Shown here in pieces: positions 1 through 9,611 of a stretch of DNA of 64,000 bases. The notes beneath the pieces were generated by a model. The model did no database searches. It was not told where the DNA came from and saw only the letters and a program-made list of their open reading frames with translations. The stretch covers positions 56,763 to 120,762 of the forward strand of contig CAWDUC010000015.1 in the NCBI GenBank assembly GCA_963805405.1, given 5' to 3'. This stretch comes from JAEUMG01 sp963805405. GTDB taxonomy: Bacteria; Pseudomonadota; Alphaproteobacteria; Rhizobiales; Aestuariivirgaceae. The translations under genes and the position numbers were made by a program. The first letter of the stretch is position 1, and each line of letters opens with the position of its first letter.

Positions 1-2
1 CC

Positions 3-362
3 GCAATGATGCTGCCTCGCCGCATCCCGTATCATCTTGCGATGGAACTTCTTCTCACGGGGCGATGGATCGACGCACGCGAAGCGCACCGTTATGGTCT
101 GGTGAACGAGGTCGTCCCGGCCGACCAACTCGCCGGGCGCGCGACGGCCATCGCGGAACAGATCGCATCGGGCGCCCCGCTGGTGCAGAGGGCAATCAAG
201 GACATTGGTCAACGTGTAGACAATGCGCTTTATGAAGAACTCGCCGAAGCCATTGCGAACCGCAGACTCGCATCGGTCGTCAGCGTCAACGACAGCGATG
301 ACTTACGGGAAGGAGCACTCGCCTTTTCCGAAAAGCGAAGCCCGAATTGGAAGGGCCGTTAG
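3..362 (+). CDS. Enoyl-CoA hydratase/isomerase family protein, C-terminal part (5' end outside window)
   Basis: The reading frame is already open at the window edge, so only the last ~119 residues are present. The segment ELLLTGRWIDAREA followed by GLVNEVVP is the typical post-active-site region of the crotonase fold, and the C-terminal helices (SGAPLVQRAIKDIG, then a tail ending in FSEKRSPNWKGR) fit the end of enoyl-CoA hydratases. These enzymes hydrate 2-enoyl-CoA thioesters in fatty-acid or amino-acid breakdown. The catalytic residues lie in the missing N-terminal half, so hydratase and isomerase/lyase relatives cannot be told apart. The gene converges with the HxlR regulator downstream. 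Confidence 0.8.
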   Translation, partial: AMMLPRRIPYHLAMELLLTGRWIDAREAHRYGLVNEVVPADQLAGRATAIAEQIASGAPLVQRAIKDIGQRVDNALYEELAEAIANRRLASVVSVNDSDDLREGALAFSEKRSPNWKGR

Positions 363-391
363 GCGTTAAAGCGGTTCGCTTACGACGGAAA

Positions 392-763
392 TCAGGCGGC
401 GTTTCGCTGCTCGCGATGAGGCTTGCCGTAAAGCCCGAGATTGTCGTCCCCCCATTCCTTTAGAGCGAGCAGGATCGGCTCCATGCTGCGGCCAAGGGGA
501 GAGAGCGAGTATTCAACCTTGGGCGGCACTTGCGCGAAGATCTTGCGAATGATCAGTCCGTCCGCTTCCAGTTCACGCAACTGGTTGGTCAGCATCCGCG
601 GCGTGACTTGTCCGATCAGCCGCCTCATTGCGTTGAATCGCATGGTGCCGGTAAGCAGATGGAACAGGATGATACATTTCCATTTGCCGTCGATGAGACC
701 GATAGCAGCTTCGACGGAACATCCAGGGGTACAGTCGAATCGCGAATGGCGGGCCTTTGCCAC
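392..763 (-). CDS. HxlR-family winged-helix transcriptional regulator
   Basis: This 123-residue protein has the HxlR hallmarks: an early Cys (TPGCSVEAA), the GKWKCIILFHLL helix, and the recognition region MRRLIGQVTPRMLTNQLRELEADGLI followed by the wing VEYSLSPLG. Such one-domain regulators often sense electrophiles or redox state through the N-terminal cysteine. It is transcribed away from the quinone-reductase-like gene that starts at 869, a pairing common for HxlR proteins that control a neighbouring oxidoreductase. That regulatory link is inference. The intergenic region carries an inverted heptamer (see 793-850). Confidence 0.88.
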   Translation of the reverse strand: MAKARHSRFDCTPGCSVEAAIGLIDGKWKCIILFHLLTGTMRFNAMRRLIGQVTPRMLTNQLRELEADGLIIRKIFAQVPPKVEYSLSPLGRSMEPILLALKEWGDDNLGLYGKPHREQRNAA

Positions 764-792
764 AACAGTATCCTCCTTGATAGTAGGGGCGC

Positions 793-850
793 CAATTGTG
801 CGTATTGTCGAAAATCGATCTTAGGATCAGTTTGGCAGCAATGACAATTG
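793..850. promoter_or_regulatory. Divergent control region with inverted CAATTGT heptamers
   Basis: Between the divergent HxlR gene and the dehydrogenase gene, CAATTGT (793-799) and ACAATTG (844-850) are the same heptamer in opposite orientation, 44 bases apart. The downstream copy lies 18 bases before the ATG of the dehydrogenase. Both could be half-sites bound by the HxlR regulator, but no consensus was compared and the match is short. Treat as a candidate operator only. Confidence 0.3.
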
Positions 851-868
851 CATAAGAGGATCGCAGCT

Positions 869-1882
869 ATGAAAGCCGTAGGCTACAGAACCGCAGGAAC
901 AATCGATCGTGCTGACGCGCTCGAGAACATCGACCTGCCGCGTCCTTCTGCGCAGAACCACGACATACTGGTCGAAATCGCTGCGGTTTCCGTCAATCCG
1001 GTGGATACGAAAGTCAGGGCCAGGGATACGCCGGCACAGGGTGAATGGAAGGTGCTCGGTTGGGACGCGGTTGGGAAAGTCGTCGAAGCGGGGAGTGCCG
1101 TCACCGAATTTAAGAAGGGGGACGAAGTCTATTATGCGGGTTCGATCGCACGTCCCGGAACCAACAGCCAGTTTCACTTGGTTGACGCCAGGATCGTCGG
1201 TCGCAAACCAGGGACGCTGAGCAATGCCGAAGCTGCCGCTTTGCCGCTTACCGCGATCACCGCGTGGGAAATGCTCTTCGATAGGCTTGATATTCGTCGT
1301 CCCGTTGCCGGGGCCGCGAATGCGATTCTGATCATCGGCGGAGCGGGGGGTGTCGGCTCTATCACTATTCAGCTTGTGCGGGCATTGACCGATCTAGAGG
1401 TGATCGCCACGGCTTCGCGACCCGAAACCCGGCAATGGGTGCGCGATTTGGGCGCTCATTACGTCATCGATCACGCAAAGCCATTGGCCGAACAAATCGA
1501 TGCGCTGGGAATTGGCGAACCGGCGTTTGTGTTCTCGACGACTGGAACCCAACAGCATCTCGCGGAAATCGTGAAGCTGATCGCGCCGCAGGGGCGTTTT
1601 GGCCTGATTGACGATCCCAAGAGCCTCGACATCCTTCCCTTCAAACGGAAATCAGTGTCGATCCACTGGGAACTCATGTTCACGCGTTCCCTGTACACGA
1701 CCGCGGACATCAAGGAGCAGGGAGTGCTGCTCAACGAGGTCGCGCGGTTGATTGATGCTGGCAAGCTTCGCACCACGGTGACCGAAGTGTTGCAGCCGAT
1801 CAATGCTGCTAACCTCACGAAAGCTCATGCCCTCATCGAATTGGGCCGTGCCAGGGGAAAGGTCGTCCTAGAAGGCTTTTGA
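869..1882 (+). CDS. Zinc-binding alcohol dehydrogenase family protein (quinone oxidoreductase-like, MDR)
   Basis: This medium-chain dehydrogenase/reductase has 337 residues. The GroES-like N-terminal half (VEIAAVSVNPVDTKVR, then GWDAVGKVVEAG) is followed by a Rossmann half with the nucleotide-binding loop IIGGAGGVGSITIQL. It has no structural-zinc cysteine cluster, which points to NADPH quinone reductase or zeta-crystallin-like enzymes that reduce quinones or enones. I chose the ATG at 869 because AAGAGGA lies just upstream (854-860); an upstream TTG at 848 lacks a comparable site. It is divergent from an HxlR regulator that may control it. Confidence 0.88.
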   Translation: MKAVGYRTAGTIDRADALENIDLPRPSAQNHDILVEIAAVSVNPVDTKVRARDTPAQGEWKVLGWDAVGKVVEAGSAVTEFKKGDEVYYAGSIARPGTNSQFHLVDARIVGRKPGTLSNAEAAALPLTAITAWEMLFDRLDIRRPVAGAANAILIIGGAGGVGSITIQLVRALTDLEVIATASRPETRQWVRDLGAHYVIDHAKPLAEQIDALGIGEPAFVFSTTGTQQHLAEIVKLIAPQGRFGLIDDPKSLDILPFKRKSVSIHWELMFTRSLYTTADIKEQGVLLNEVARLIDAGKLRTTVTEVLQPINAANLTKAHALIELGRARGKVVLEGF

Positions 1883-1943
1883 CCTGACGAGGATCGTTCC
1901 CTAGCATGATCCTTCACAAGGCAACCACGTTGGGGCGGTCCCA

Positions 1944-2500
1944 TTGGAATTTTCAAACGACGTATTGCGCGCGTTTGCGATCATCGCACTCGCGTCGATT
2001 TTTGTCGCAACGGCAGATGATCAGATATACGTGAAGTCGCCAAGCTGGAGGGATGGTCCGTCGTTCACGATCCAGCAGGCGACGGCTCCTGTTATGCCAC
2101 GGGCAAACATGGCAAGGGGACAACAGTCACCTTGGGAATAGTCGCGCCCGCGGCAACATGGTTCGCAGTCGTCTCAAACGCGGCCTTGGATCCGATCAAG
2201 GTCGGCGCACTTGACGAGATCAGGTATGTCTTCGGCACGAAATATGTGTGGACGGAAAAGACGATCGGAACACCCGACGGCCTTCGCTCAGAGGAGATCG
2301 GCGATGAATTCGTCGATGATTTTGCGCGCGCTTCTTCTCTGAAGCTCGTTTATCGAGGCAAGCACATTGACACATTAAAACTGGTCGGCGCCCGCGACGT
2401 AATAGCCGCTATCAATCAGTGCTATGTAACATACACGAGCAAGGCTGCGCCCTATGCGCCGCCTGAATCGACCGAAGCTCGACAGTCCAATTATGATTGA
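1944..2500 (+). CDS. Hypothetical exported protein, reading frame broken once
   Basis: Two overlapping frames form one plausible protein. The first (from 1944) gives an N-terminal hydrophobic signal segment (LRAFAIIALASIFVATA). The second, open from about 2024, reads through LEGWSVVHDPAGDGSCYATG and continues to the stop at 2500. The junction must lie near 2020-2050, where the frames overlap. The body has a Cys and a YVWTEKTIGT stretch, but I recognise no family. The shape, an exported protein of about 180 residues, resembles the small invasion-associated IalB-like proteins of Rhizobiales, but the similarity is too loose to assign. The break is probably a one-base sequencing error. Confidence 0.5.
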
Positions 2501-2508
2501 AAGCGCTG

Positions 2509-3732
2509 CTACCTGGCGAGAGCGATATTCTCGCGCAGTTTCCACCCAAGCGCAGCCAGGTTCTTTTTCGCAAGCGGGGTTGCGGTTCCGGTGATCGCAA
2601 AGAGCTTTCCACCGGTCGCACCTTGACTCTTGGCCGCTTCCGTCATTGCAAAGAAAAACTGACTTGTCTGATCGGTCCACGATACTGCGTCGAACGGAAA
2701 TATCCCGACAATGGCGTTCCCATCGGTTTCACAGAGCGGGAATGGCGAACCTGGCACCGCCACAAAGCCGACCAAATTTCCACTTGTCAGCTGGTAGTTG
2801 GCAATAAGCGCCACTCGCTGCCTTGTGAGATAGGCGACATCGCGACTACGTGCTGTGGTAGCCCGCGACACGACAATGTCCAGCCCCCGCAGTTTGCGCA
2901 TCTGCGTTAGGGCAGCGACCATCGCGATGACATCGACCGGGGTGTAGTTTCGATTGGCGAGAAATTTTTCGATAGTCGCCTTGTCGATTCCGAGCCGGAT
3001 CAGCTCCTTTCGATTGGCATCGAGCAGTTGCGCGGCGGAATTGTCGCGCACCATTTCGTTGAGCGAATTTGCGGTCGATACGTTGGAGACGATGGCGCCG
3101 GCCGCCCCCGGCACGGCGATGAAGGCACCCTTGACTGCCAGTCCTCCGAGCGCAGATGCCCTTGAAAGGCTGTCAAGTCTTTCGGAGAGCGGCTTGAAAT
3201 CCGTATAAGGATCGACGCCGTATTGGTACGCGAGGAGGCGTTTCTCCTTGGCCGCACCTGTGATACTGGCGAGCGCGCTGTCCTGCGATTTTCCGGAATT
3301 GCGCACTCCGGATGCGATGCCGTCGATAAACTGGCCCACCCCCGTAACCGTATTCTCGACGGTGCTTATCGGCTTGGTGATGAGGTTCCCTGCGAATTCG
3401 AGCGGACTGAGGCCCGCCTTGACGACGGCCTCGGCAAATCTTTCGGAACTTGCGGTTTTGTTCAAGGCGTCAAGAGCGGCCAGCTCCTTGAAGCGCATGA
3501 ACAGCATCTGGTCGCCATTCACCTTGAAGGTACCGGCCGGCATTCTTAACGTATAGTTGCGAAGGTAACCATCGCTCGGAATTGGATCGACGATCACGTA
3601 ATTTGGCCCGCTGGCCTTTTTGCCAAGTATCTTGGCGGCGGAAAAGACCGGCGGCTGCTCGAAACTTCCCGCCTGTGCATTAGCTGCCAACAGAAAGCCT
3701 ACGATCGCGACTGCCGCCGGCCCAAGCCTCAA
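2509..3732 (-). CDS. Conserved hypothetical exported protein
   Basis: A protein of about 407 residues. I chose a TTG start at 3732 because GGGGAGG sits at ideal spacing before it (3738-3744) and it places a clean signal peptide at the N-terminus (LGPAAVAIVGFLLAANAQAG); the longer open frame to 3849 has no comparable site. The mature part contains a segment like KPISTVENTVTGVGQFIDGI and a Gly/Ala-rich helix near the middle, compatible with a periplasmic or outer-surface protein. No catalytic motif was recognised. It converges with the preceding small gene, leaving only 8 bases between stops. Confidence 0.6.
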   Translation of the reverse strand: MRLGPAAVAIVGFLLAANAQAGSFEQPPVFSAAKILGKKASGPNYVIVDPIPSDGYLRNYTLRMPAGTFKVNGDQMLFMRFKELAALDALNKTASSERFAEAVVKAGLSPLEFAGNLITKPISTVENTVTGVGQFIDGIASGVRNSGKSQDSALASITGAAKEKRLLAYQYGVDPYTDFKPLSERLDSLSRASALGGLAVKGAFIAVPGAAGAIVSNVSTANSLNEMVRDNSAAQLLDANRKELIRLGIDKATIEKFLANRNYTPVDVIAMVAALTQMRKLRGLDIVVSRATTARSRDVAYLTRQRVALIANYQLTSGNLVGFVAVPGSPFPLCETDGNAIVGIFPFDAVSWTDQTSQFFFAMTEAAKSQGATGGKLFAITGTATPLAKKNLAALGWKLRENIALAR

Positions 3733-3863
3733 TGATGCCTCCCCGATCCCTTCCGCGAGCGAATCGCCCGCGACCGAATCATTGAAAGGTATGGCTAAGG
3801 TTATTCCCCGGGACGTCAATAGCGCGGTCCTCGGTGGCCGAACCGCCATGGTCTTTGCGCAAC

Positions 3864-5796
3864 CTAGGAAGCGAGCAGTCGATCTCGAACCGGTAGCTGC
3901 CTGGCCGCGTCGGTCTTTGAACCGACGAGTTCGAAGACTTCGACTTCGGCTGCGCGGCCTTTCACGCTACTTCCGCCCAGGGCGCGAAACTCGACCGATG
4001 GTCCGGCTGCGTCACGCGTTGCCTGACTGACGCAGATCTCGCTGCCAAGTTCCTTGCCAAGCGCCTCGAGCCGGCTGGCGACGTTCACCACGTCGCCGAT
4101 TGCTGTATAGCTCAATCGCTCCGACGAGCCGATGTTTCCGACCAGGGCCACGCCGGTATTAATGCCGATCCTCACCCGCTGTCCTTCATCGCGACCATCC
4201 GGCCGCGCGAGCTTGTGCATCTCGGCTCGGATCGCTTCAGCGGCGCGGCATGCGCGCAACGCATGGTCGGGAACGAGCGCTGGCGCATTCCACAATCCCA
4301 TGATGCAATCGCCGATGAATTTATCGACGGTTCCGCCCTCTTCGTGGATCGCCTTGGTGGCCAGGGTTAGAAAATCTGTGAGGAACGGCGCGACCTCTGC
4401 GCCATATTCTTCCGTCAGCTTTGTAAAGCCAGGCAAGTCGGCGAAGATGACGGTGATCTGTCGCAATTCGCCTCCCGGCTTCGGATCGACACCCTGCTGG
4501 ATCAGTGTACGGACGATATCGGAGGGCACATAAAGCCCGAAAGCCTTGAGACTTCCGGCCATGCGCCGCAGAGCTTCCGAGAGATTGTCGAGCTCGGTGA
4601 GCCAGGACGGAATATGCCGCAATTCGCCCAATGAGAAGCTCTCGATATGGCGCAATTCACCGGCGATCTTCTGGATCGGACGCGCAAATGAGAGGTTTGC
4701 GAAGAGAGCCGCCACTGCTGCGGCGAATAGCGCAAGACCGGCGACCACGCCGAGGAGCCAGCGGGTATTGCGATCGATCTCGGCGGTGAAGGTTGAGCGC
4801 GGTACTGCGGTCAGGAGTTTCCAGCCATTGAAGTCGAGCGGCGTACTCGTGGCATAGAAAACTTCGCCATTCGATGAATTGACCGTGCCTTGTTCGGTCA
4901 GTTTGCCGTCGAATGTCGCCCGCAATGCGCTGAGGACCGGATTGCCTTGCGCATCGCTCAGCGCCGCCGATTTCATCGCCGGCAGCGACGACGCGATTAC
5001 CGCACCGCTATTGCTGACGATGACGGCGGCGCCGCTATGGGCAATATCGAGGCTCGCCAAGAACGCCGACAGCCGCTTGAGATTGAGCGACACCATGATG
5101 ACGCCCTGGAAGCGGCCATGCAGTTTGAGCTGCGTCGAGACGACGGCCGCCGGCTCGAATCCGCTCGGCAGGATATCGACCATCGACCAGACAGGCTTCT
5201 GGTCGTCCATGGCAGCGCGATACCATTTGCTCCCGAGCGATATATAGGCGGTTTCGCCCTTGGTGCGTTCCTCGAAGAATATATCTCCGGGAATCGGTTG
5301 ATAGCGATCTCGGCGCAAGACCCTACCACCGGCCGGTAGGGCTTCCGCCGATTTCCACCATTTCGATCTTGCCGTTTTCGAGCGCATGGGCGCCAAAGAA
5401 GCGTCCGTCCGGGAAGCCGAAGCCGACCCATGAAACCGAAGGCAACGACCGAAGTACGGATAAGAAGACGAACTCGCGCTTGGCTTCGTCTTCGGCGCTG
5501 ATCGCGCCTTGGAACAGGATCGAGCGCACGATCTCGACCGCACCTTCCGAGGCGCGGAACGTCGTCTCGAGCTCCTGTCGCACCGCTTGCGCGGTCTGCC
5601 CATTGAGCGAGGAGACGACCGTCTCGACATTGCGGTTCGCCGTCCACATCCAGGAGACATGGACGATGAGTGCCGTTGCCAGCACTGCGAAGAGCATCAA
5701 AGCGGTCAGCGCCAGGCCGAGTCTCAGCCGGAAGCGCGAGCGCTCGTCAGTTTTCGCCGCCGGTGATGAGGCGGGCGCCGCGCTGATAAGTGACAT
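3864..5796 (-). CDS. Adenylate/guanylate cyclase with Cache sensor and HAMP domain (one frameshift)
   Basis: Class III nucleotide cyclase that makes cAMP (or cGMP) in response to a periplasmic signal. In order: a transmembrane helix (LALTALMLFAVLATALIVHV), a periplasmic Cache-type region with PDGRFFGA and later AAVIVSNSGAVIASS, a second membrane helix (LLGVVAGLALFAAAVAALF), a HAMP linker, and a C-terminal cyclase domain with ITVIFADLPGF, KFIGDCIMGLWNAP, RIGINTGVALVGNIG and YTAIGDVVNVASRLE. Both metal-binding aspartates (FADLPGF and GDCIMG) and the TAIGDVVNVASRLE transition-state motif are present. The frame breaks once near 5335. The ATG at 5796 overlaps the end of the NADH dehydrogenase gene by about 50 bases, indicating cotranscription. 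Confidence 0.82.
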
Positions 5797-6997
5797 AGGC
5801 CCAGATCCAATCGAAGAAGACGGTAAAGCGGTTCCGGAAGCCGACGAGGAACCAGATATGCGCAAAACTCCATAAGAGCCAGGCGATCAAAGCCGGAGAA
5901 TCGGAAGCGGCCGAAATCGGCGACCCCGGCCTTGCGCCCGATCGTGGCGAGATTGCCGTAGTCGCGATAGGTGAAGCCAGTGGGCGATTTGCCGTCCATC
6001 GCCGCGATGATCTCACGGGCGGCGAAACGTCCCATCTGCTTGGCCGCCGGCGCGACGCCTGGCACGACCGTGCCGGCTGCATCCTTGACCGCCGCCGTAT
6101 CGCCGATGACAAATACATTTGGATATCCCGGCAGGCGCAAATCCGGCGCGAATTACAGCCCGGCCCACACGATCGGCCGGTGTCTTAAGCCATTTGGCAG
6201 CCGGCGATGCCGCGACGCCGGCCGCCCAGATGAGCGACGACGACTCGATACGCCGGCCGTCCTTAAGAGTAATGCCATCCTCGTCGCAGGCAATGACGGC
6301 CTCGCCCAGAATGACTTTGACGCCGAGGCTTTCGAGTTGCCGTTGCGCGGATTGTGAAAGGGAGTCCGGGAAAGCTAGCGAGGACACGGGGGCCTGCCTC
6401 GACCAGCAATATCTCGGCGTGTCGCGGGTCGATATTCCGAAAGTCGCGCGCAATACCCATCTTGGCAAGCTCGGCGATGGCGCCCGCCATTTCGACGCCG
6501 GTCGGCCCGGCACCAATAACCACGAAAGTGAGCAGCCGCCGCCGTTCCGCCTCGTCCTGTGTTACTTCGGCGCGCTCGAAAGCCGCCAGGATGCGCGTTC
6601 TGAGGGCCGTCGCATCATCGATCTTCTTGAGGCCGGGCGCAAAAGCCTCCCACTCGTCATGGCCGAAATAGGCATGCCGCGCGCCGGTTGCCACGATCAG
6701 ATAGTCGTAGGGTATTTCGCGTTCACGGGTAATGACGAGACGACGATCAAGGTCGACATCGAGGATTCGATCCATGAGCACGGTGGCATTCTTCTGCTTG
6801 GCAAGGATGCGCCGGATGGGCGTCGCGACCTGCGCCGGAGAGAAGCCCGCGGTCGCGACCTGGTAGAGCAAAGGTTGGAAGAGGTGATAATTGCGCCGGT
6901 CGATCACCGTCACATCGACTGGCGCCGATCTGAGCGCCTGCGCGGCATTGAGCCCGCCAAAGCCCGCACCCAGGATGACCACGCGCGGTCGCTCCAC
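5747..6997 (-). CDS. ndh: Type II NADH:quinone oxidoreductase (NDH-2), frame broken about three times
   Basis: FAD enzyme that passes electrons from NADH to quinone without pumping protons. The N-terminus has the FAD motif VVILGAGFGGLNAAQAL and RRNYHLFQPLLYQVATAG, diagnostic of NDH-2. The NADH Rossmann motif FVVIGAGPTGVEMAG follows, then NVFVIGDTAAVKDAAG near the C-terminus and a membrane-anchoring tail (AWLLWSFAHIWFLVG). Reading all of it requires frame changes near 6375, 6145 and 5880. Each junction joins segments that match the family without gap, so these look like base-calling errors. It lies 57 bases after the DoxX gene and overlaps the cyclase gene. Confidence 0.85.
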
Positions 6998-7054
6998 GGT
7001 AGCGGACAGGGTGCCGGATTTGGTAGAGATCGGATGGCGCCATACCGTGCATGA

Positions 7055-7533
7055 TTACATGTTCCGGGTAAAAAAGCGCTTGGCGAGATAATCGAGCGAA
7101 ATAACGCCGGGGCCCTTGCGCAAGGAGAAGTAGTAGCAGGCTTGCCCAAAGCAGATGCTCGCCCCAATGGCTCGGATAGACGAAAAGCTGGATGACTGTG
7201 ACGAGACCCAGCAGCGCCAGGGCGCCTAGGCGCGTAAAGAGGCCGAGGAAGATCAGGATCGCGCCGGTAAGTTCCGTTGTTGCTGCGAGCGTCGCAGCGA
7301 GTTCGGGCGGAAGTATCGGAACCTGATACTCCATGGCGAAGAGCTGGATGGTGATTGGCCAGCTTGCAAGCTTGCTTTGCGCCGAATTCCAAAAGACATA
7401 GGCCACCGCGACGCGCGATGCGAGCTGTACGAGCGAGAACGGAATACGTTCGGCAAGGCCTATGGCGCGTCGGTAGAGAGCGAGCGGGGTCGTCGCCGGC
7501 CCGGTTCTGCGCCATGCTGACGCTGGTAGACAT
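7055..7533 (-). CDS. DoxX-family membrane protein of the bufferin-type operon (two frameshifts)
   Basis: A four-helix membrane protein of about 158 residues. Recognisable segments are ALYRRAIGLAERIPFSLVQL, AVAYVFWNSAQSKLASW, VTVIQLFVYPSHWGEHLLWA and a C-terminal SLDYLAKRFF tail ending in RNM. These are found in DoxX proteins that accompany DUF692/DUF2063/DUF2282 genes. The start ATG (7533) lies 14 bases after the DUF2063 stop. Frame changes are needed near 7470 and in the GGGCCCC run near 7105. Its role in bufferin systems is unproven; a quinone-linked or disulfide-linked redox function is often suggested for the family. Confidence 0.78.
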
Positions 7534-7547
7534 GGTGGGGTCTTCTT

Positions 7548-8318
7548 TCAATGTAGGTTTGGTTGCGGCGCAATGCCAGTCACAAGACCGGCGCCGAAAA
7601 GGCCGCGGAGTTCGGCTGGGAGATCGAAATCGCCATCGCGCGCTACGGCGCGGTTTGCGGAAAGTTCGAGTGGGAAACCCCGTGCAAGCGCGCGCCAGAA
7701 TGCGAAGACGTGGCTGAAGTGAGTTCTACAACTCTGACCGAGTCGTTTCTCTCGCCATAGCGCCAGTCGCGTAATCCTTCGGGAAAGCGGCTCCAGCAAC
7801 TCGCCGGAAGAAGCCCATAGGCGCGCCAATGGCCAGTGCGACACTACGAAACCGAGACTCGATTGCAGGTCCAGTGGCGCTTGTGCTGCATCCGGCCCGG
7901 CATCGATCAACTTCGCGATATCGATGGTCGGTCTGCTGATCGTGGTGAGCGCCGATTGGACCGCCCATTCGAGCCTCGCCATCTCGGCGAGAATTGGAGT
8001 CGCGCGGCTCGCCTGAAAAGATGCGAGAAACTTTGGAAACTCTGCGCCGTAGCTTGAAAGCCGCGGCTCGCGCGGCGGTGTGCGCCTGATGAACTCATTG
8101 GCTGCGTAGGCGAAGAACCGCTCGTCACCGAGCTTGGCCGTCACCGGAAACACGGCTTTCAAATGCGCAGTGAGCGACAGGAACGTGTTGTTGCGATAGA
8201 TCGCGAAGCGGCGCGTCGGATCGGCGCGGCCGGCAACCAGCGCTTGTTCGATATCGGCGGCGTGGCCCTTGAAAATGGCCTGCGTCATCTGGCTCTGCAG
8301 TTCAGCGAGGCTAGACAT
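7548..8318 (-). CDS. bufC: DUF2063 (BufC/HvfC-type) partner of an MNIO RiPP-modifying enzyme
   Basis: The 256-residue protein opens with SLAELQSQMTQAIF and the family motif RFAIYRNNTFLSLTAHLKAVFPV, then RFFAYAANEFIRRTPPREPRLSSYGAEFPKFL, which define the DUF2063 N-terminal domain. In this protein family the domain delivers the precursor peptide to the DUF692 iron enzyme. The ATG at 8318 overlaps the stop of the DUF692 gene by 8 bases, so the two are translationally coupled. The older database label 'putative DNA-binding domain' is probably misleading here. Confidence 0.85.
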   Translation of the reverse strand: MSSLAELQSQMTQAIFKGHAADIEQALVAGRADPTRRFAIYRNNTFLSLTAHLKAVFPVTAKLGDERFFAYAANEFIRRTPPREPRLSSYGAEFPKFLASFQASRATPILAEMARLEWAVQSALTTISRPTIDIAKLIDAGPDAAQAPLDLQSSLGFVVSHWPLARLWASSGELLEPLSRRITRLALWREKRLGQSCRTHFSHVFAFWRALARGFPLELSANRAVARDGDFDLPAELRGLFGAGLVTGIAPQPNLH

Positions 8319-9286
8319 GGGCCGCCTCCATCTGATGCTGGCGCGACAAGGGATGGTGATCGCACACCGCAACCTTTGCCGCCTGGGTTGCCGATGGTGG
8401 CAGCACGGCGCGGCGCTCCGCTGTGCGTGGCTGCTCGGGGGCCGTGATGGCGGTGGCGAGCAGGTCGGCCCACATGGCTTCGCCCATCAAGGTCTCAAGC
8501 GGCGGCAAATCCGAATCCCACTCGATGAGGGTTGGTCTGCGGCCGATGCGTTCGATGGCGGCGCGGTAGAGCGCCCAGACGCCCGGCGCGACAAAGGAGC
8601 CGTGATTGTCGATCAGGACCGGCCCGTCCGGCGTATCGTTCTCGGCATAGCCGGCAAGATGGACCTCGCCGATGGCCGCGGCCGGAAGTGCTGCAACATA
8701 GGCGTAAGCGTCGAAGCCGAGATTTTGTGCGGAGACATAGACATTGTTGACATCGAGCAGCAATCCGCAGCCGGTGCGCTTTACGATCTCGGACAGGAAT
8801 TCGGGCTCGGCCATGGTCGAGCGCGCAAAGCCGACATAGGCGGAGAGATTTTCGATCAGGATCGGCCGCTTGATTGCCTCCTGCGTGCGCTCGATGTTTT
8901 GGCAGACGAGTGCCAGCGCTTCCTCATCAAATGGAATGGGCAGCAGGTCATTGAGATAGATGCCGTCGCCGACGCACCAGGCGAGATGCTCGGAAACCAT
9001 CGCCGGCTCGAAACGGTCGCACACCATTTTGAGGCGGGCGAGATGGCGCTCGTCAATGCCGCGCGCGGAACCGAGCGAAAGGCCGACGCCGTGCATCGAC
9101 AAGCGTGTAGTGGTCCCGAACGAGATCGAGTGCGGCTACGGCAGGTCCGTCATTCATGTAATTTTCGGCATGAACCTCAAGCCAGCCCATGGAGGGCCGC
9201 TGCTCCAGGATCTCCGCCACGTGAGGATGGCGAAGACCGATGCCGGCGCATGAGGGGAGGGGCATGCGAGGGGATGGGGTCGGCAT
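8311..9286 (-). CDS. bufB: DUF692 multinuclear non-heme iron oxidase (BufB/HvfB-type), one frameshift
   Basis: TIM-barrel enzyme of the MNIO family, which uses two or three iron ions to rewrite cysteine side chains in RiPP precursors. Family motifs in order: GIGLRHPHVAEIL, WLEVHAENYM, SMHGVGLSLGSA, VSEHLAWCVGDGIYLNDLLPIPF, LIENLSAYVGF, LLLDVNNVYVSAQNLGFDAYAY, EVHLAGY, LIDNHG and PTLIEWDSDLPPLETL. The His, Asp, Asn and Glu iron ligands of the family are therefore present. One extra base near 9100 shifts the frame between DHYTL and SMHGVG. The ATG at 9286 follows a GGAG site. The gene sits between its DUF2282 substrate gene and DUF2063 partner. Confidence 0.87.
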
Positions 9287-9335
9287 GGGAGTTACTCCGT
9301 ATGGGCTGGCTTGAGGATGGGTCCCGAAGGGGGGA

Positions 9336-9611
9336 TCAGGCCTTAGGTTCGACGCTTCCGCCCGTGAGCTTGGCGCAGGCCCCGGCCGGCAGGTAAATCC
9401 ACGCATCGCCCTGATTGTCGGCGCTCGCGGTGCCGGCGCACGAATGCGTCGTGGTCTGGCAGTCATTGCTGGCGGCCTTCGAGACGCCGTAGCACTTCTC
9501 GAAGGAGTATTCGGGCTGCGCCGCAGGACCCGCCTGGGCGATCGTCGCCGTTGCGGCGAGCGAGGCCATGGCGGCAAGAGCCGAGCCGACCAGTAGTTTC
9601 GTATTGATCAT
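9336..9611 (-). CDS. bufA: DUF2282 bufferin-like precursor peptide (BufA1 type)
   Basis: A 91-residue exported peptide. The ATG at 9611 is preferred over the one at 9623 because GGAG lies 6 bases upstream. A Sec signal peptide (residues 1-27, ending ATIAQAG) precedes a short mature part with exactly four cysteines at 40, 51, 58 and 79, in the contexts EKCYGVSKA, SNDCQTTTHSCAGTA and AGACAKLTGG, plus the family segment NQGDAWIYLPAG. This is the DUF2282/BufA1 pattern: in Caulobacter the MNIO enzyme and partner convert central cysteines to heterocycles, giving an exported copper-binding peptide. Copper binding here is inference. Confidence 0.87.
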   Translation of the reverse strand: MINTKLLVGSALAAMASLAATATIAQAGPAAQPEYSFEKCYGVSKAASNDCQTTTHSCAGTASADNQGDAWIYLPAGACAKLTGGSVEPKA

